Positions 52,409 to 61,558 of a stretch of DNA of 64,000 nt are shown here, in pieces. Each line of letters begins with the position of its first letter. Position 1 is the first letter of the stretch. The stretch comes from Aurantimonas sp. Leaf443 (GTDB lineage: Bacteria; Pseudomonadota; Alphaproteobacteria; Rhizobiales; Rhizobiaceae). The notes under the pieces are model-generated. The model made no database searches and was not told where the DNA came from. It saw only the letters and a list, made by a program, of their open reading frames with translations. A program made the translations under genes and the position numbers. Location of the stretch: assembly GCF_001425575.1 (NCBI RefSeq), contig NZ_LMRD01000002.1:76191-140190 (forward strand), given 5' to 3'.

Positions 52409-53415
52409 TGGCAGAACCGCGCCCGCCGGGCGCGGATGCCCGCCGACCCGAGGAACGCACCGTCATGGCCTTCACGCTGCAGCCCGGCCAGCCGCTCGAC
52501 GCGCAGCTGCGCCGCCTCGGCCTTCGCCAGATCGAGCGGGCGGGCGCCGCCCTCGCAGACCCGGTGACGGATGCCGGAATCCACGACGCGCGCAAGCGCC
52601 TGAAGAAGCTGCGCGGCCTCCTGCGCCTCGTGCGGGCGGGCGACGAGGCCTTCTATCGCGCCGAGAACGAGCGCCTGCGCGATGCGGCGCGGCGCCTCTC
52701 GGCCCTTCGCGACCGCGCCGCGCTGCGCCAGTCGCTCGACACCGTGCCCGTGCCCGCGGACCAGCCGGGCCTCGACCGGGCGCTGAAGGCGGTGCGCGGA
52801 GCGCTCGACCGGCGGGCGAAGGAGGCCGGCGTCGCCGACGCGCAGGACGCGCTCGCCGCCGTCCGGCGCGATCTCGCCGAGGCGCGGGCCCGGCTCGAGG
52901 CCTTCGTCCTGCCGAAGAAGAAGGCGGGCCCGAAGGGCGCCGGGCGCCTTGTCGCAGACGGTTTTGCCGACAATCTCGCCGCCGCGCGGCGCGCGCTGGC
53001 GAAGGCCGGGAAATCCGGCCGGGCGGAGGACTTCCACGACCTGCGCAAGCGCGTGAAATACCACGCCCAGCACCTCAAGCTCCTGTCGCCGCTGCATCCC
53101 GCGCCCTTCCGCGCCCTCCAGGACGAGGCCGACGCGCTCGGCGAGGATCTGGGCACCGACCACGACCACGCCGTCCTCATCGCGGCCATGGCGAGCGCGC
53201 CGGACGAGTTCGGCCCCGGCCATCCGGCGGTCGCCGCCCTTCTGGCGGGTCGCCAGGACATCCTGCGCAAGACCGGCCTCCTCGCCGCCCGGCGCCTCTT
53301 CGCCGAGAAGCCCCGTGCGGCCGCAAAGCGTCTTCGCGGTCTCTACGCCGTCGCCGCCCTCAACCCCGAGCCCGGCCCCGACACGGCCGCCCCCGACGGG
53401 CCCGACGACGACTGA
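52405..53415 (+). CDS. CHAD domain protein
   Basis: Helical CHAD protein (336 residues), a family of polyphosphate-binding proteins usually linked to CYTH partners. Two repeats of the histidine/arginine-rich helices are visible: HDARKRLKKLRGLLRLVR near residue 54 and FHDLRKRVKYHAQHLKLL near residue 210, plus a DHDHAVLIAAMA segment near 252. The start codon overlaps the CYTH stop as ATGA. The two domains, often fused, are split here into two genes. Confidence 0.87.
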   Translation: MMAEPRPPGADARRPEERTVMAFTLQPGQPLDAQLRRLGLRQIERAGAALADPVTDAGIHDARKRLKKLRGLLRLVRAGDEAFYRAENERLRDAARRLSALRDRAALRQSLDTVPVPADQPGLDRALKAVRGALDRRAKEAGVADAQDALAAVRRDLAEARARLEAFVLPKKKAGPKGAGRLVADGFADNLAAARRALAKAGKSGRAEDFHDLRKRVKYHAQHLKLLSPLHPAPFRALQDEADALGEDLGTDHDHAVLIAAMASAPDEFGPGHPAVAALLAGRQDILRKTGLLAARRLFAEKPRAAAKRLRGLYAVAALNPEPGPDTAAPDGPDDD

Positions 53416-53465
53416 CACCTGCTCCCTTCCGGTCGCACCCGTCGCAAAAAGAGGACCGTCCCCGG

Positions 53466-53494
53466 TTGACGCCACGCTCAAAATCGGGGACATG
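53466..53494 (+). promoter_or_regulatory. Candidate promoter of tRNA-Thr
   Basis: TTGACG (53466-53471) and GACATG (53489-53494) are 17 bases apart, and the tRNA begins 9 bases after the second hexamer. The -35 is a good match; the -10 is a poor one. Confidence 0.4.
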
Positions 53495-53503
53495 GCGCAC
53501 GTC

Positions 53504-53578
<75 letters not shown>

Positions 53579-53670
53579 TTCCTTCCCTTTGAAATCGCTG
53601 GAAACCCTTGCAGGCAAGGGGTTTCGCACCCAAAATTGTTCCCGAAAGAGGCAGGGCAACGTCGGGTGCC

Positions 53671-54140
53671 AATCTCCCAGATGTCGTCAAGAGACGAGAT
53701 TCGCATTAGGTGCGCCTCGTGGTGCCGGCCTCGTTGCGACCCTTCGCGGACGGCGAGAAGGAAATCTACCGGCCGATCGGCAACAGCCTGCGGGAAGTCA
53801 AAGCCAATCATGCGCGTGCGCTGGCGTCCGCACAGGATCGCATCGACGAATTGCGACGCCGGAAAGCTCATGCCGAAGGCGTAGAGGCGACGAAGATGGT
53901 TCGTCGATATCTGCCAAGGCTGCCGGACCAGATCGCACGCGGCCACTGCAGCGAAGAACTCGCTCTTGAACGCGACATGCGGCTTCATCCCGAACGGGAC
54001 GGGTCTGCCGCTACAAGCATGGATCGGGCGCGGCCATGTCGGATCGCGACGCTAACCCGCATTGCGGCTGGCGATGCTTCGACCGAGGAGATGGACGCTC
54101 ATGTCGGGTCGGCGATCAACGAGTATCGTCGCCGGGGCAA
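53671..54140 (+). pseudogene. Tyrosine integrase N-terminal remnant
   Basis: A plus frame just after tRNA-Thr reads PDVVKRRDSH, then an in-frame TAG (53707-53709), then VRLVVPASLRPFADGEKEIY, RPIGNSLREVKANHARALAS and AQDRIDELRRRK, continuing to about INEYRRRGK. This is the pattern of the N-terminal part of phage-type integrases (a basic start, VPxxLRP, then an arm-binding helix region). There is no start codon in frame, and the catalytic domain is absent. The readable part seems to end near 54140, where it meets the truncated gate-domain gene from the other strand. Confidence 0.6.
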
Positions 54141-54677
54141 GGCCTCGCCGCCGGCACGGTTGATGATCGCGAGGATGCTCCGCGCTTCTTCCGAGGCGGC
54201 ATGAGAGGTCAGAGCGTCGTCGGCCCAGTCCTCAGTTGAAAGATGCCGGCCGAAGAGATGGTAGGTCAGGGCCGCCGCGACGAGGCCGCCGAGCGCCGAG
54301 ATCGCGAGGAACCGTCCGATATCGAGCCCCAGCGCCGCCATGGGGAAAACGACGTTGGCCTGCCCCATCGCCAGCACCATGGCGAAGGTGGTGGCCAGAT
54401 GCCGGTCCGAGACGCCCTGCCGTTCCATGATGGCGAGCGTGGCCACCGGTGCGGCGAAGCTCACGAAGCTGACCTGCAGTAGCGCGATGATGCCGAGGCC
54501 TGTGAGGCCGAGGGGGCGCAGCAGCGGGGCGAGGAGCCGCGTCAGGCCGTCGAGGAGGCCCGCCGCCTCGGCCAGCCGCATGATCGAGAGCATGACGACC
54601 ATGACCGGCAGAAGCGTGAAGAGCGACAGCTCGACCGCCGAACGCCCGGCGGCCATGATGGTGCCGACGATGTCCAA
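54099..54677 (-). CDS. Gate-domain (YjiG/SpmB-like) membrane protein, probably 3'-truncated
   Basis: Membrane protein (192 residues) with a nucleoside-recognition (Gate) domain: SAVELSLFTLLPVMVVMLSI, then LLAPLLRPLGLTGLGIIALL and FVSFAAPVATLAIMERQGVS, several of them membrane helices. Homologues I recall continue past the INRAGGEA segment with a second Gate-like half (about 320 residues). Here the frame turns into LPRRRYSLIADPT and stops, and the last ~14 codons coincide with the integrase remnant. The start is TTG at 54677. Substrate unknown; it lies 28 bases after an SDR gene. Confidence 0.65.
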   Translation of the reverse strand: MDIVGTIMAAGRSAVELSLFTLLPVMVVMLSIMRLAEAAGLLDGLTRLLAPLLRPLGLTGLGIIALLQVSFVSFAAPVATLAIMERQGVSDRHLATTFAMVLAMGQANVVFPMAALGLDIGRFLAISALGGLVAAALTYHLFGRHLSTEDWADDALTSHAASEEARSILAIINRAGGEALPRRRYSLIADPT

Positions 54678-54705
54678 GGCCCGGGACCCTGCCGCCGCTT
54701 GCGGC

Positions 54706-55470
<765 letters not shown>

Positions 55471-55556
55471 TCAGGTCCTTGGGGTCGATTGCGCCTGCCC
55501 GTGCGGGAACACGGCGGAACGGAAGGAAAAGGCGGCGGCGCGTGGCGGCGGAGGCG

Positions 55557-56318
55557 TCAGTCCATCCGCTCGAGGAACCTGCGAACGCGCTCCGAATCCG
55601 GGTTGCCGAAGAACTTCTCCGGCGGCGCCTTCTCGACGATGAGGCCCCTGTCGAGGAAGACGACCTGGTCGGACACGGCGCGCGCGAAGTCCATCTCGTG
55701 GGTGACGACGATCATCGTGTACCCGTCCGCGGAGAGGTCGCGCATCACCTGCAGGACCTCGCCGACCCGCTCGGGATCGAGAGCCGAGGTCGGCTCGTCG
55801 AAGAGGATGACCTCGGGGCTCATGGCGAGCGCACGCGCGATGGCCACCCGCTGCTTCTGCCCGCCCGATAGGGTGAAGGGAAAGACCTCGGCCTTCTCGA
55901 CGAGGCCGACCTTCTCCAGGAGCCGCATGGCTTCCTCTCGGGCCTGCGCCTTCGGCACGCCCTTCACCTGGACGGGCGAGATCATGACGTTCTCGACGAC
56001 GGTGAGATGCGGCCAGAGGTTGAAGCTCTGGAACACCATGCCGGCGCGCGCACGGATGGCGGCCATTTCGCGGTTGGTCATCTTCCGCTTCCTGGCCTCG
56101 TTGTAGCCGATGCGCTCGCCTGCGATCCGGATCGTGCCGCTGTCTGGCTCCTCCAGCCAGTTGATGCAGCGGAGCATGGTGGACTTGCCCGATCCCGACG
56201 AGCCCAGCACGCTGACGACCTCGCCCCTGGCGACGGTGAGGTCGATGTCGCGCAGGACCTCGAAGCCGGAGAAGCTCTTGCAGAGTTTGTGGATCTCGAC
56301 GGCCGGCCGGTCAGACAT
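55557..56318 (-). CDS. Amino acid ABC transporter ATP-binding protein
   Basis: ATPase subunit (253 residues) of a polar amino acid-type importer. Walker A is GSSGSGKST near residue 36, the signature LSGGQKQRVAIARA near 150 and Walker B VILFDEPTSALDP near 170. The sequence is close to HisP/GlnQ-type proteins. Its start overlaps the preceding permease gene by 8 bases. Together with two permeases and a binding protein upstream it forms a complete importer. Confidence 0.92.
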   Translation of the reverse strand: MSDRPAVEIHKLCKSFSGFEVLRDIDLTVARGEVVSVLGSSGSGKSTMLRCINWLEEPDSGTIRIAGERIGYNEARKRKMTNREMAAIRARAGMVFQSFNLWPHLTVVENVMISPVQVKGVPKAQAREEAMRLLEKVGLVEKAEVFPFTLSGGQKQRVAIARALAMSPEVILFDEPTSALDPERVGEVLQVMRDLSADGYTMIVVTHEMDFARAVSDQVVFLDRGLIVEKAPPEKFFGNPDSERVRRFLERMD

Positions 56319-56976
56319 TCTCGAAGCCTCGCTTGGTGCCGAGCGCGCCGGCCTTCTTCACGGCGAGCTCGAGGCAGACGGTGATGGCCCAGTAGAGGGC
56401 GATGACGACGACGAAGGCCTGCGTCGGGATGAAGTAGCGGGCCTGGAGCGCGTTGGCGGCGGCGGTGAGTTCCTGGACGGTGATGATGGCGAGGAAGGAC
56501 GTGTCCTTCAGCGCGTAGATCAGCTGGTTGCCGATCATCGACCGCGTGCGCAGGAGGAGTTGCGGCAGGATGATGCGCAGGAAGGTCTTGTGCGGCAGGA
56601 AACCGTAGGCCTTGGCCGCCTCCACGGTTCCCGGCGGCAGCACCATGCGCGCGCCGCGCAGGATCTCGGCGAAATAGGCGCCGTGGTAGAGCGTCATGGC
56701 GAGAAGGCCGGCGGTCACCGCCGACAGGCGCAGGCCGAGCTGCGGCAGGCCGTAGTAGAGGAGATAGGCGAGCACCAGGAAGGGCAGGGCGCGCATGGCG
56801 TTGACGAAGCCGCGCAGGGCTGTGGCGAGGACGCCGCCCCCCTCCATGCCGTAGAGGAGGAGGCAGCCGATCAGGAAGGCGCCGGCGGTCGACAGCACGA
56901 AAATCCAGAGCGTCAGCCAGAGGCCGGACAGGATGAGGTCGCGCCCTTCCCAGAGGATGGTCCATTCGGTCATCAC
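56311..56976 (-). CDS. Amino acid ABC transporter permease (second)
   Basis: Permease (221 residues) of the HisM/GlnP family with about five hydrophobic helices. The cytoplasmic coupling loop is near residues 110-145, with GTVEAAKAYGFLPHKTFLRI followed by ILPQLLLRTRS. It lies 7 bases after the first permease and overlaps the ATPase gene, giving a four-gene transporter operon read on the minus strand. Confidence 0.9.
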   Translation of the reverse strand: MMTEWTILWEGRDLILSGLWLTLWIFVLSTAGAFLIGCLLLYGMEGGGVLATALRGFVNAMRALPFLVLAYLLYYGLPQLGLRLSAVTAGLLAMTLYHGAYFAEILRGARMVLPPGTVEAAKAYGFLPHKTFLRIILPQLLLRTRSMIGNQLIYALKDTSFLAIITVQELTAAANALQARYFIPTQAFVVVIALYWAITVCLELAVKKAGALGTKRGFENV

Positions 56977-56983
56977 GCCCTCC

Positions 56984-57625
56984 TCACATCGCCAGCCGAT
57001 TGGCCTTCCGCTCGGCCAGCGACTGGAGTTTGATGAGCGCGCCGATGATGATCATGTAGAGGAGCCCGGCGGCGAGGATCGGTGGCAGCGGCTGGTAGGT
57101 CACGGCACTGATGCGGTTGGTGACGCGCGTGAGATCCACGAGGCCGATGATGGCGATGGCGGGGCTGCTCTTCACCAGGAAGGACATCTCGTTGACAAGG
57201 CCGGGCAGGCTGGTCGTGATCATCTGCGGCAGCATGATGTGGCGAAAGAAGGTGGCCGGCGTCATGCCGCAGGCGAGCGCCGCCTCGCGTTGCTCGCGTG
57301 AGAAGTTGAGAAAGGCTCCGCGCCAGATCTCGGCGTTGAAGGCGGTGGTGTTGAGCGTCAGGGCGAGGATTGCCACCGCCGTCCGGTCGAGCGCCATGCC
57401 GAAGCGCGGCGCCGCCAGGAAGAGGAAGAGCGTCAGCGTGACCAGCGGTGTCGCGCGGGCGAAGCTCGTGTAGACCGCGAGCGCCTGGTCGAGGACCGGG
57501 ATGCGGGCCGTGCGAAGGAGGGCGACGCCAAGTCCGAGGACGAGGCCGAGGGCGATGGCGGTGCTCGAGATCCAGAGCGTGACCCAGGCGCCTTCCAGAA
57601 GCAGTAGCCAGGCTTTTTGCGTCAT
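56984..57625 (-). CDS. Amino acid ABC transporter permease (first)
   Basis: Permease (213 residues) of the HisQ family. It has an N-terminal helix with GAWVTLWISSTAIALGLVLG, and a coupling loop with REAALACGMTPATFFRHIML near residues 110-130. It pairs with the next permease to form the membrane pore. It lies 71 bases after the binding-protein gene; that gap contains a hairpin. Confidence 0.9.
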   Translation of the reverse strand: MTQKAWLLLLEGAWVTLWISSTAIALGLVLGLGVALLRTARIPVLDQALAVYTSFARATPLVTLTLFLFLAAPRFGMALDRTAVAILALTLNTTAFNAEIWRGAFLNFSREQREAALACGMTPATFFRHIMLPQMITTSLPGLVNEMSFLVKSSPAIAIIGLVDLTRVTNRISAVTYQPLPPILAAGLLYMIIIGALIKLQSLAERKANRLAM

Positions 57626-57660
57626 GTCCGCCCGTCATCGAAGAAGGTCGTGGCCGGTGT

Positions 57661-57690
57661 CGGCCGCCGCGCATGGGAAGCGGGCGGCCG
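57661..57690 (-). other. Stem-loop between binding-protein and permease genes
   Basis: CGGCCGCC at 57661-57668 and GGCGGCCG at 57683-57690 form a perfect 8-base stem with a 14-base loop. It begins 6 bases past the binding-protein stop and has no T-run. It parallels the choX-choW hairpin and may stabilise the upstream transcript. Confidence 0.4.
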
Positions 57691-57696
57691 GCGACG

Positions 57697-58587
57697 TCAG
57701 TTCAGCCCGGCGAGCTCGTGGAACTGCTCGACGTCCTTGATCGGGTCGGTCGGCAGGTCGGGGAAGGCTTCGCCGAACCACTTGGTCTGGAGCGCGGCGA
57801 GGCGGCCGTTGTCGCGCACCTCCTTCATGAAGGCGGTCGCGAACGCGAGGAGCTCGGGGCTTTCCTTCGGCATCGGCCAGGCGGCGAAGCCGGCGCCCGA
57901 CACGGCGATGCCCTTCTCGAAGACGTCGCCCTTGTTCTTGACGAGGTCGTTGATCGAGATCAGGGCGTTGATGACGTAGTCGAGGCGCTCGTTGGCGAGG
58001 TCGGCATAGGCTTCCGGGTAGGACTGGTACTCCACCACCTCGCCGATCTCGCAATTCTTGTCCGCCATCATCTTCTTGAGCTCCGGCAGACGGGCGAGGA
58101 GCGCGCTGCCGGCCTGGAGCCCGATGGTCTTGCCGCAGAGGCTGGCGATGTCGCCGATCCGGTCGTCGCCCTTCCGCTTGACGTAGAAGTGCTGCGCCGA
58201 GGCGAAGGGCGGGGCGAAGTTGAAGACGCGCAGCCGGTCGTCGGTCACGAGCGCGCCGGTGAAGGCCATGTCGTACTGGCCGGACGAGACCGAGGCCAGG
58301 AGGCCGGTCCAGGGCAGGATTTCCTGTTTGACCTCGAAACCCTGTGTCTTGGCGAAGGCCTGAAGATCGTCCAGGAGCTCCTTATGGAAACCCTCCGGCT
58401 GACCATCGACGATGTAGTTGAACGGCGCATAGTCGTCCTCCGTGGCGACCGTCATCACGCCCCTGGCCTTGATGTCGGCCATGTCGGCATGGGCGACGGA
58501 GAGGGACGAGAGCACGGCCCCGGCCAAGGCCAGCCCGCGTAGGAGGGTCATCGGTCTCACGGCCTTCGCCACGGTCGTCCTCGACAT
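57697..58587 (-). CDS. Periplasmic amino acid-type binding protein
   Basis: Substrate-binding protein (296 residues) of the SBP_bac_3 family. A signal peptide (MTLLRGLALAGAVLSSLSVA region, residues 13-33) ends near AHADMAD. The mature N-terminus has the usual MTVATEDDYAPFNYIVDGQP segment, and GLQAGSALLARLPEL follows near 150. Specificity cannot be read from this. I chose the ATG at 58587, with CAGGAGCA upstream; in-frame sequence further upstream lies in the control region. It is the first gene of the transporter operon and is divergent from a MocR regulator. Confidence 0.9.
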   Translation of the reverse strand: MSRTTVAKAVRPMTLLRGLALAGAVLSSLSVAHADMADIKARGVMTVATEDDYAPFNYIVDGQPEGFHKELLDDLQAFAKTQGFEVKQEILPWTGLLASVSSGQYDMAFTGALVTDDRLRVFNFAPPFASAQHFYVKRKGDDRIGDIASLCGKTIGLQAGSALLARLPELKKMMADKNCEIGEVVEYQSYPEAYADLANERLDYVINALISINDLVKNKGDVFEKGIAVSGAGFAAWPMPKESPELLAFATAFMKEVRDNGRLAALQTKWFGEAFPDLPTDPIKDVEQFHELAGLN

Positions 58588-59118
58588 GTCTATGCTCCTG
58601 TGTCCGGCGGGTGATGGAAACGCAGCAGCGTGAAGTGCTGTCGGAATGGGCGGATCATAGGAATGCCTATTCCATCGGCGATAGGACCAGTTTTGCAGTG
58701 CGTTCGTGTCAGAGTGCGTCGCACCCGCGTATCGTCCGATAACGCGAGGTTCCGGCCCGTCGGGCGACGCAACTGGCCTCAAGCGGTCGGAAATCTGGTC
58801 CTATCGCACGGCAGGATCGCCCTTCTAGGATCGGGATCGACCAGCCGATACGCCTCGGTCGCGACGATTCCGCCCTCACGATCACGGCCCGCCGATCCGC
58901 GGGCTTGGACCCGACCCCCCATGCGCGCTGCACATCCTGCAGGCAGCCTGGGCGCTTCCATCTCAGGGGCGCCCATGCGCCACGGACCAATGAACTTGCG
59001 CAGCGGGCGCCCGGGCCGGTCTGGGCCGCCCGCCCGCAGACCCGTCCGGCCGGCGGAATGGCGGCCGGTTGGCGCAGAATTTGCTTGGACCTTCTCCGCA
59101 GGTGAGGCGGAGCCGGAC
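58588..59118. promoter_or_regulatory. Divergent control region with MocR-type operator repeats
   Basis: This 531-base gap has no convincing gene. CGATAGGACCAG at 58679-58690 and CTGGTCCTATCG at 58795-58806 form a perfect 12-base inverted repeat with 104 bases between the arms. Another repeat, ATAGG-aatg-CCTAT, lies at 58658-58671, sharing the CCTAT core. MocR-family regulators such as TauR bind CTGG-containing half-sites, as I recall. Thus the neighbouring MocR regulator probably binds here to control itself and the transporter genes. The part from 58850 to 59118 shows nothing I recognise. Confidence 0.6.
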
Positions 59119-60612
59119 ATGATCGACCACTTTCTCCCCGTCCGTTTCCAGAAGGGGCGCGGGTTGCAGGAGCAGTTGCGGGAGGCGCTGGTCTCGGCCA
59201 TTCTGGGCGGCGGCTTTCCGGCCGGCGAGCCTCTGCCGTCCTGCCGCAAGCTGGCGGAACAGCTGCGCGTGTCCCGCAATACCGTGAACCTCGTCTACGA
59301 GAGCCTCCTCGACAGCGGCTACATCGTCAGCCAGCCGCGTCGCGGTTTCTTTCTCCATCCCGCCTATGCCGAGGGCCCGGCCGCCAAGGCGAGCGGCCAC
59401 GCGTCCGAGGACGAGGAGGAGGGGGGAGCGGCGTGCGACGCATCGGGCGCGCCGGACTGGGAGCGTCGTTTCAAGCTTCGACCCGGCATGACGTCCGGCG
59501 TCTTCCGGCCGCAGGACTGGGCGCGCTTCCCCTATCCCTTCGTCTATGGTCAGCCGATGCGCGACCTGTTTCCGCTGGAGCGGTGGCGCGAAGCCTCGCG
59601 CAAGGCGCTGCGTCGCGAGACCGCGCCGTCCTGGCTGCACGATCGCTTCGACCGCGACGACGACATGCTGGTGGAGCAGTTGCGCACGCGCGTTCTTCCC
59701 AAGCGCGGCATTTGGGCCAAGCCGGGCGAGATCCTCGTCACGCTCGGCTCGCAGAACGCGCTCTATCTCATCGCCGCGCTGCTGATGAACCGCCAGACGC
59801 GCGTGGCGATGGAGACGCCGGGCTTCGGGGACGCGCTGTCGATCTTCGAACTGCACGGCGCGAGCGTGCAGTTTCATCCGATGGACGAGGAAGGCATCGT
59901 GCTCGCGCCGCAGACGGCCGCGTGCGATTACATCTATCTCACGCCCAGCCATCAGGTGCCGACCGGCATCGTCATGAGCGCCAAACGGCGCGACCGGCTG
60001 ATGGACGGCATCCGGCGGGACGATCAGATCCTGATCGAGGACGACTACGACGCCGAGCTCAACCTCGACCGCGACGCCCTTCCGGCGATCAAGGCCGGCG
60101 ATGCCGGCAACCGCGTCATCTATATCAGCAGCCTGTCGAAGCCCTTCTCGCCGGGCTTGCGTCTCGGCTATCTCGTGGCCGACGCCGAGCTGGTGGACGA
60201 ATTGCGATCGCTGCGCCGGCTGATGTACCGCCATCCACCGCTCAACAACCAGCGCATGATGGGCGAGTTCCTGGCGCAGGGCTATTACGACGCGCATCTG
60301 CGCTCCTTCCGCGCCGCGCATGCCCACCGTCGCGAGCTCCTGCACACGGCGCTCGCCCGCGATCTCGATGCGTGCCGCCAGATCGGCTCTCGGACGGCCA
60401 GCGCCTTCTGGCTCGCGGCGCCGGGCGCGGTCGATACCCGCAAGCTCGCCTGGGCGGCCGCTCGCCAGGGCGTCGTCTTCGAGTATGGCGAACAGTTCTT
60501 CTTCGAGGCCGGAGCCCCGACCAATTTCATGCGCCTCGGCTTCAACGCCATCGACGCCGAGCGCATCGGCAAGGGGGTGGAACTGCTGGCCCGGTCCCTG
60601 GACCGGGTCTGA
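59119..60612 (+). CDS. MocR-type transcriptional regulator (GntR HTH + aminotransferase domain)
   Basis: PLP-dependent MocR regulator (497 residues). A GntR winged helix covers residues 1-80 (LPSCRKLAEQLRVSRNTVNL). A linker with acidic SEDEEEGG lies near residue 96. A type I aminotransferase domain starts near 130. The PLP lysine is K341 in SSLSKPFSPGLRLGY, and DDYDAEL precedes it. Known members include TauR, PdxR, GabR and EnuR; I cannot tell the effector. The start is ATG at 59119. It is divergent from the transporter and precedes the aldolase and aminotransferase genes. Confidence 0.9.
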   Translation: MIDHFLPVRFQKGRGLQEQLREALVSAILGGGFPAGEPLPSCRKLAEQLRVSRNTVNLVYESLLDSGYIVSQPRRGFFLHPAYAEGPAAKASGHASEDEEEGGAACDASGAPDWERRFKLRPGMTSGVFRPQDWARFPYPFVYGQPMRDLFPLERWREASRKALRRETAPSWLHDRFDRDDDMLVEQLRTRVLPKRGIWAKPGEILVTLGSQNALYLIAALLMNRQTRVAMETPGFGDALSIFELHGASVQFHPMDEEGIVLAPQTAACDYIYLTPSHQVPTGIVMSAKRRDRLMDGIRRDDQILIEDDYDAELNLDRDALPAIKAGDAGNRVIYISSLSKPFSPGLRLGYLVADAELVDELRSLRRLMYRHPPLNNQRMMGEFLAQGYYDAHLRSFRAAHAHRRELLHTALARDLDACRQIGSRTASAFWLAAPGAVDTRKLAWAAARQGVVFEYGEQFFFEAGAPTNFMRLGFNAIDAERIGKGVELLARSLDRV

Positions 60613-60729
60613 TCCTCCCGCCAGGGCCCCAGCCCGAGCCGTTTCGAACCCCATCGACGCCGGACCGCCTGTCCGGCGAAGGGCGCCGCGCGTCCGCCGC
60701 ATCCAACACCCGTCAGGAGACGAGCCGTC

Positions 60730-61521
60730 TTGGCCCACGAATTCACCCTACAGTCCGGTGCGCCCGCCTTGATCCGCAACCGATCGCTCGATACGGACGC
60801 CGTCCGGCAGGCGCGGATCGATCTGGCCGCGTGCTTCCGCATGGCCGCCCGGCTCGGGCTCCAGGAGGGCATCTGCAACCACTTCTCGGCCGTCGTGCCC
60901 GGCCATGACGACCTGTTCCTCGTCAATCCCTATGGCTGGGCCTTCGCCGAGATCAGCGCCTCGAAGCTCCTGATCTGCGACTTCGAGGGGCGGGTGATCG
61001 CGGGCGAGGGCCAGCCGGAGGCGACGGCCTTCTACATTCACGCTCCGTTGCACAAAGCGCTGCCGCGCGCGATGGCGGCGTTTCACACGCACATGCCTTA
61101 CGCAACGGCACTCGCGATGACGGAAGGGCCGCCCCTCGTCTGGGCCGGCCAGACGGCCCTGAAGTTCTTCGGCCGCACGGTCGTCGACGAGGACTACAAC
61201 GGCCTGGCCCTCGACGAGAGCGAGGGCCAGCGCATCGCCGGCACGATCGGCGAGGCCGACATCGTCTTCATGAAGAACCATGGCGTCATGGTGCTCGGGC
61301 CGACGATCGCCGAAGCCTTCGACGACCTCTACTACCTCGAGCGCGCTGCCGAGGCGCAGGTGAAGGCGATGTCGCTCGGCCGCCCGCTCAAGCCCATCGC
61401 GCCCGCGATCGCCGAGCGCGCCTTTCGCCAGATGCGCGAAGGCGACGCGGAGAGCGCCCGGCTGCACCTGGAAAGCGTCAAGCGCCAGCTCGCCCGCTCC
61501 GAACCCGACTTCATGCACTGA
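60730..61521 (+). CDS. Class II aldolase/adducin family protein
   Basis: Metal-dependent class II aldolase/adducin-like protein (263 residues). Zinc ligands are visible as H119 and H121 in AFHTHMP and H183 in MKNHGVMVLG, the usual pattern of fuculose-phosphate-aldolase-like enzymes. ICNHFSAVVPGHDDLFLVNP near residues 48-67 is the substrate loop. The start is TTG at 60730 after GGAGACG; no ATG fits better. Substrate unknown. It is followed by a class III aminotransferase after 37 bases, likely in one operon. Confidence 0.85.
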   Translation: MAHEFTLQSGAPALIRNRSLDTDAVRQARIDLAACFRMAARLGLQEGICNHFSAVVPGHDDLFLVNPYGWAFAEISASKLLICDFEGRVIAGEGQPEATAFYIHAPLHKALPRAMAAFHTHMPYATALAMTEGPPLVWAGQTALKFFGRTVVDEDYNGLALDESEGQRIAGTIGEADIVFMKNHGVMVLGPTIAEAFDDLYYLERAAEAQVKAMSLGRPLKPIAPAIAERAFRQMREGDAESARLHLESVKRQLARSEPDFMH

Positions 61522-61558
61522 TCGCCAGACCCACTCCCGTTGCCAAGAGAGCCTCGCC

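Noticed and set aside
53710..54204. Intact 164-codon gene after tRNA-Thr
   Set aside because: It starts after an in-frame TAG and lacks a catalytic domain; its last ~20 codons are the antisense of the gate-domain gene. Treated as an integrase remnant.
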